A DNA stretch of 64,000 nt from Sphingobacterium sp. GVS05A (GTDB taxonomy: Bacteria; Bacteroidota; Bacteroidia; Sphingobacteriales; Sphingobacteriaceae): positions 124,001 through 188,000 of the forward strand of contig NZ_JAHXYR010000001.1 of NCBI RefSeq assembly GCF_019969845.1. Reading direction: 5' to 3'. The notes beneath the pieces are model-generated. The model was not told the origin of the DNA. It was given only the letters and a program-made list of their open reading frames with translations, and made no database searches. Of this stretch, positions 63,043 through 64,000 are shown in pieces. The position numbers and the translations under genes were made by a program. Numbering within the stretch: position 1 is the first letter of the stretch; the number at the start of each line of letters is the position of its first letter.

Positions 63043-64000
63043 ATTAAAATTGTCCAAAGGCAGCTGGTTGGCGCTGTTGTTGGCCTGTACGACCTTGGGA
63101 AACCTGTCGGCACAACAGGCTGGATCATTTTTGACGCCTTTGCCTGATCAGTTGGCCACAAGTAAAACCAGTCGGATTCTGTTGAATGGACAGTGGAACT
63201 TCAAAGTTGCCAATACTAAGCCAGTGGCCATTCAGGTACCGGGAGAATGGGAGATGCAAGGCCAGCATGTCGCTGCGGGTGAAACGGCAGTGTATGAGCG
63301 TTCATTTGAAATGCCCGATGATTGGGAAGGTAATCCGGTATACATTCGCTTTGACGGTGTCAGTTCACATGCGCTTGTCAAAGTAAACGACCAGGTAGTC
63401 GGTGAACATGAAGGCGGATTTGTGGCTTTTCAGGTTGACCTAAATGAAAAGGTCAACAAAGGAAAAAATAAACTGACCGTAGAAGTTCAGGCAAATACCC
63501 TAAGTGATATTTTATCTTGTGTGTCTCAGTATGCGGCGCATACCGTGGGTGGAATTTTGCGCAAAGCAACTTTATTTACAGTGCCTAAGGTGCATATTTC
63601 GGATGCAGCAGTTGCAACAGATTTCGATTCAAAATATGTCCATGCAACGCTTAAACTTGCCGGCCTGGTGCAAAATAGCTCGAACCAGCCGCAGCAGGTC
63701 CAATTGCGCTATGTACTCCGGGATGCCGACGGTAAGACAGTTCTTCAAAAATCCTCCGACAAGATTCAGCTTGGGGTAGGGAGCCATAAACGGATCGAAA
63801 GTCTACTAGCGGTCAAAAAACCGATGCACTGGTCGGCCGAGACGCCTTACCTCTATCTATTGGAAACGGATTTGATCGTCAATGGTGAGGCCGTGCAAAT
63901 GAATAAGCAAAAAGTAGGATTTCGCGAAATTGAAATCGTAAAAAACCAATTATTGGTAAACGGAAAACCTGTGAAATTGAGGGGAGTTAATAGACATGCT
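63029..64000 (+). CDS. GH2-family glycoside hydrolase, N-terminal part (runs off right edge)
   Basis: The first 324 residues of an exported GH2 enzyme. ATG at 63029, inside the end of the RraA gene, gives a signal peptide (LSKGSWLALLLACTTL, cut near SAQQ). Then come a sugar-binding jelly-roll domain (about 45-210, with GEWEMQGQ, YERSFEMPDDW, VKVNDQVVGEHEGGF), an immunoglobulin-like domain (about 210-310), and the beginning of the TIM barrel with KLRGVNRHA. GVNRH is typical of beta-galactosidases and related GH2. The catalytic glutamates lie beyond the window, so activity cannot be fixed. Confidence 0.88.
   Translation, partial: MELCKLKLSKGSWLALLLACTTLGNLSAQQAGSFLTPLPDQLATSKTSRILLNGQWNFKVANTKPVAIQVPGEWEMQGQHVAAGETAVYERSFEMPDDWEGNPVYIRFDGVSSHALVKVNDQVVGEHEGGFVAFQVDLNEKVNKGKNKLTVEVQANTLSDILSCVSQYAAHTVGGILRKATLFTVPKVHISDAAVATDFDSKYVHATLKLAGLVQNSSNQPQQVQLRYVLRDADGKTVLQKSSDKIQLGVGSHKRIESLLAVKKPMHWSAETPYLYLLETDLIVNGEAVQMNKQKVGFREIEIVKNQLLVNGKPVKLRGVNRHA

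Noticed and set aside
1..64000. CRISPR arrays, tRNA/rRNA genes, insertion sequences, prophage
   Set aside because: None of the expected repeats, cloverleaf sequences, transposase or phage proteins were seen on reading the window.

Overview
The window looks like a chromosomal segment of a soil- or plant-associated Bacteroidota, most likely Sphingobacteriaceae (Sphingobacterium-like). The grounds are two FecI-type sigma/FecR pairs, a SusC/SusD pair whose SusC carries an STN domain, a GLPGLI protein, FISUMP/fimbrillin-like lipoproteins, a kdp operon in which KdpD is split from its histidine kinase, and rare Shine-Dalgarno sites. I saw no tRNA, rRNA, CRISPR array, insertion sequence or phage gene.

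Region 1 (1-4068, minus strand): the start of a FecR anti-sigma gene running off the left edge, its ECF sigma factor, and a large secreted DUF5695-like protein. Region 2 (4288-22694, plus strand): a broken AraC-regulator remnant, then a tight operon holding the three later steps and the first epimerase step of trans-4-hydroxy-L-proline breakdown (1-pyrroline-4-hydroxy-2-carboxylate deaminase, ketoglutarate-semialdehyde dehydrogenase, epimerase, FAD oxidoreductase), a DUF885 peptidase, an amino-acid permease, a DPP-IV-like peptidase and a GH127 beta-L-arabinofuranosidase. A terminator and a multi-domain GH43 enzyme follow, then a SusC remnant and an ornithine-cyclodeaminase-family reductase. 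Together these genes could strip arabinose from hydroxyproline-rich plant wall glycoprotein (extensin), cut the peptide, import the imino acid and convert it to 2-oxoglutarate.

Region 3 (23187-31604, plus): a complete sigma/FecR/SusC/SusD/TlpA-like thioredoxin nutrient uptake locus. Region 4 (31968-39596): two divergently oriented, related fimbrillin-like lipoproteins, each next to a 54-64-residue peptide with a shared GxAAGS motif, followed by a stand-alone HTH protein, a receiver-only response regulator and a membrane TPR-HTH regulator. Region 5 (39790-45073, minus): a small lipoprotein and two nearly identical secreted 104-residue cysteine peptides flanking a GLPGLI protein and an outer-membrane beta-barrel protein.

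Region 6 (45482-48658, plus): a frameshifted argE remnant, an ArgA-like GNAT enzyme, a CorA-type transporter and an XRE-pentapeptide protein. Region 7 (48792-61137, minus): a potassium island with kup, a histidine kinase, KdpD sensor, kdpCBAF, a 127-residue protein and several tiny membrane proteins, and an NtrC-type sigma-54 response regulator; two matching perfect palindromes with sigma-54-like promoter boxes lie upstream of its two transcription units. Region 8 (61262-64000): an AraC regulator divergent from an RraA-family gene overlapping the start of a GH2 glycosidase that runs off the right edge.
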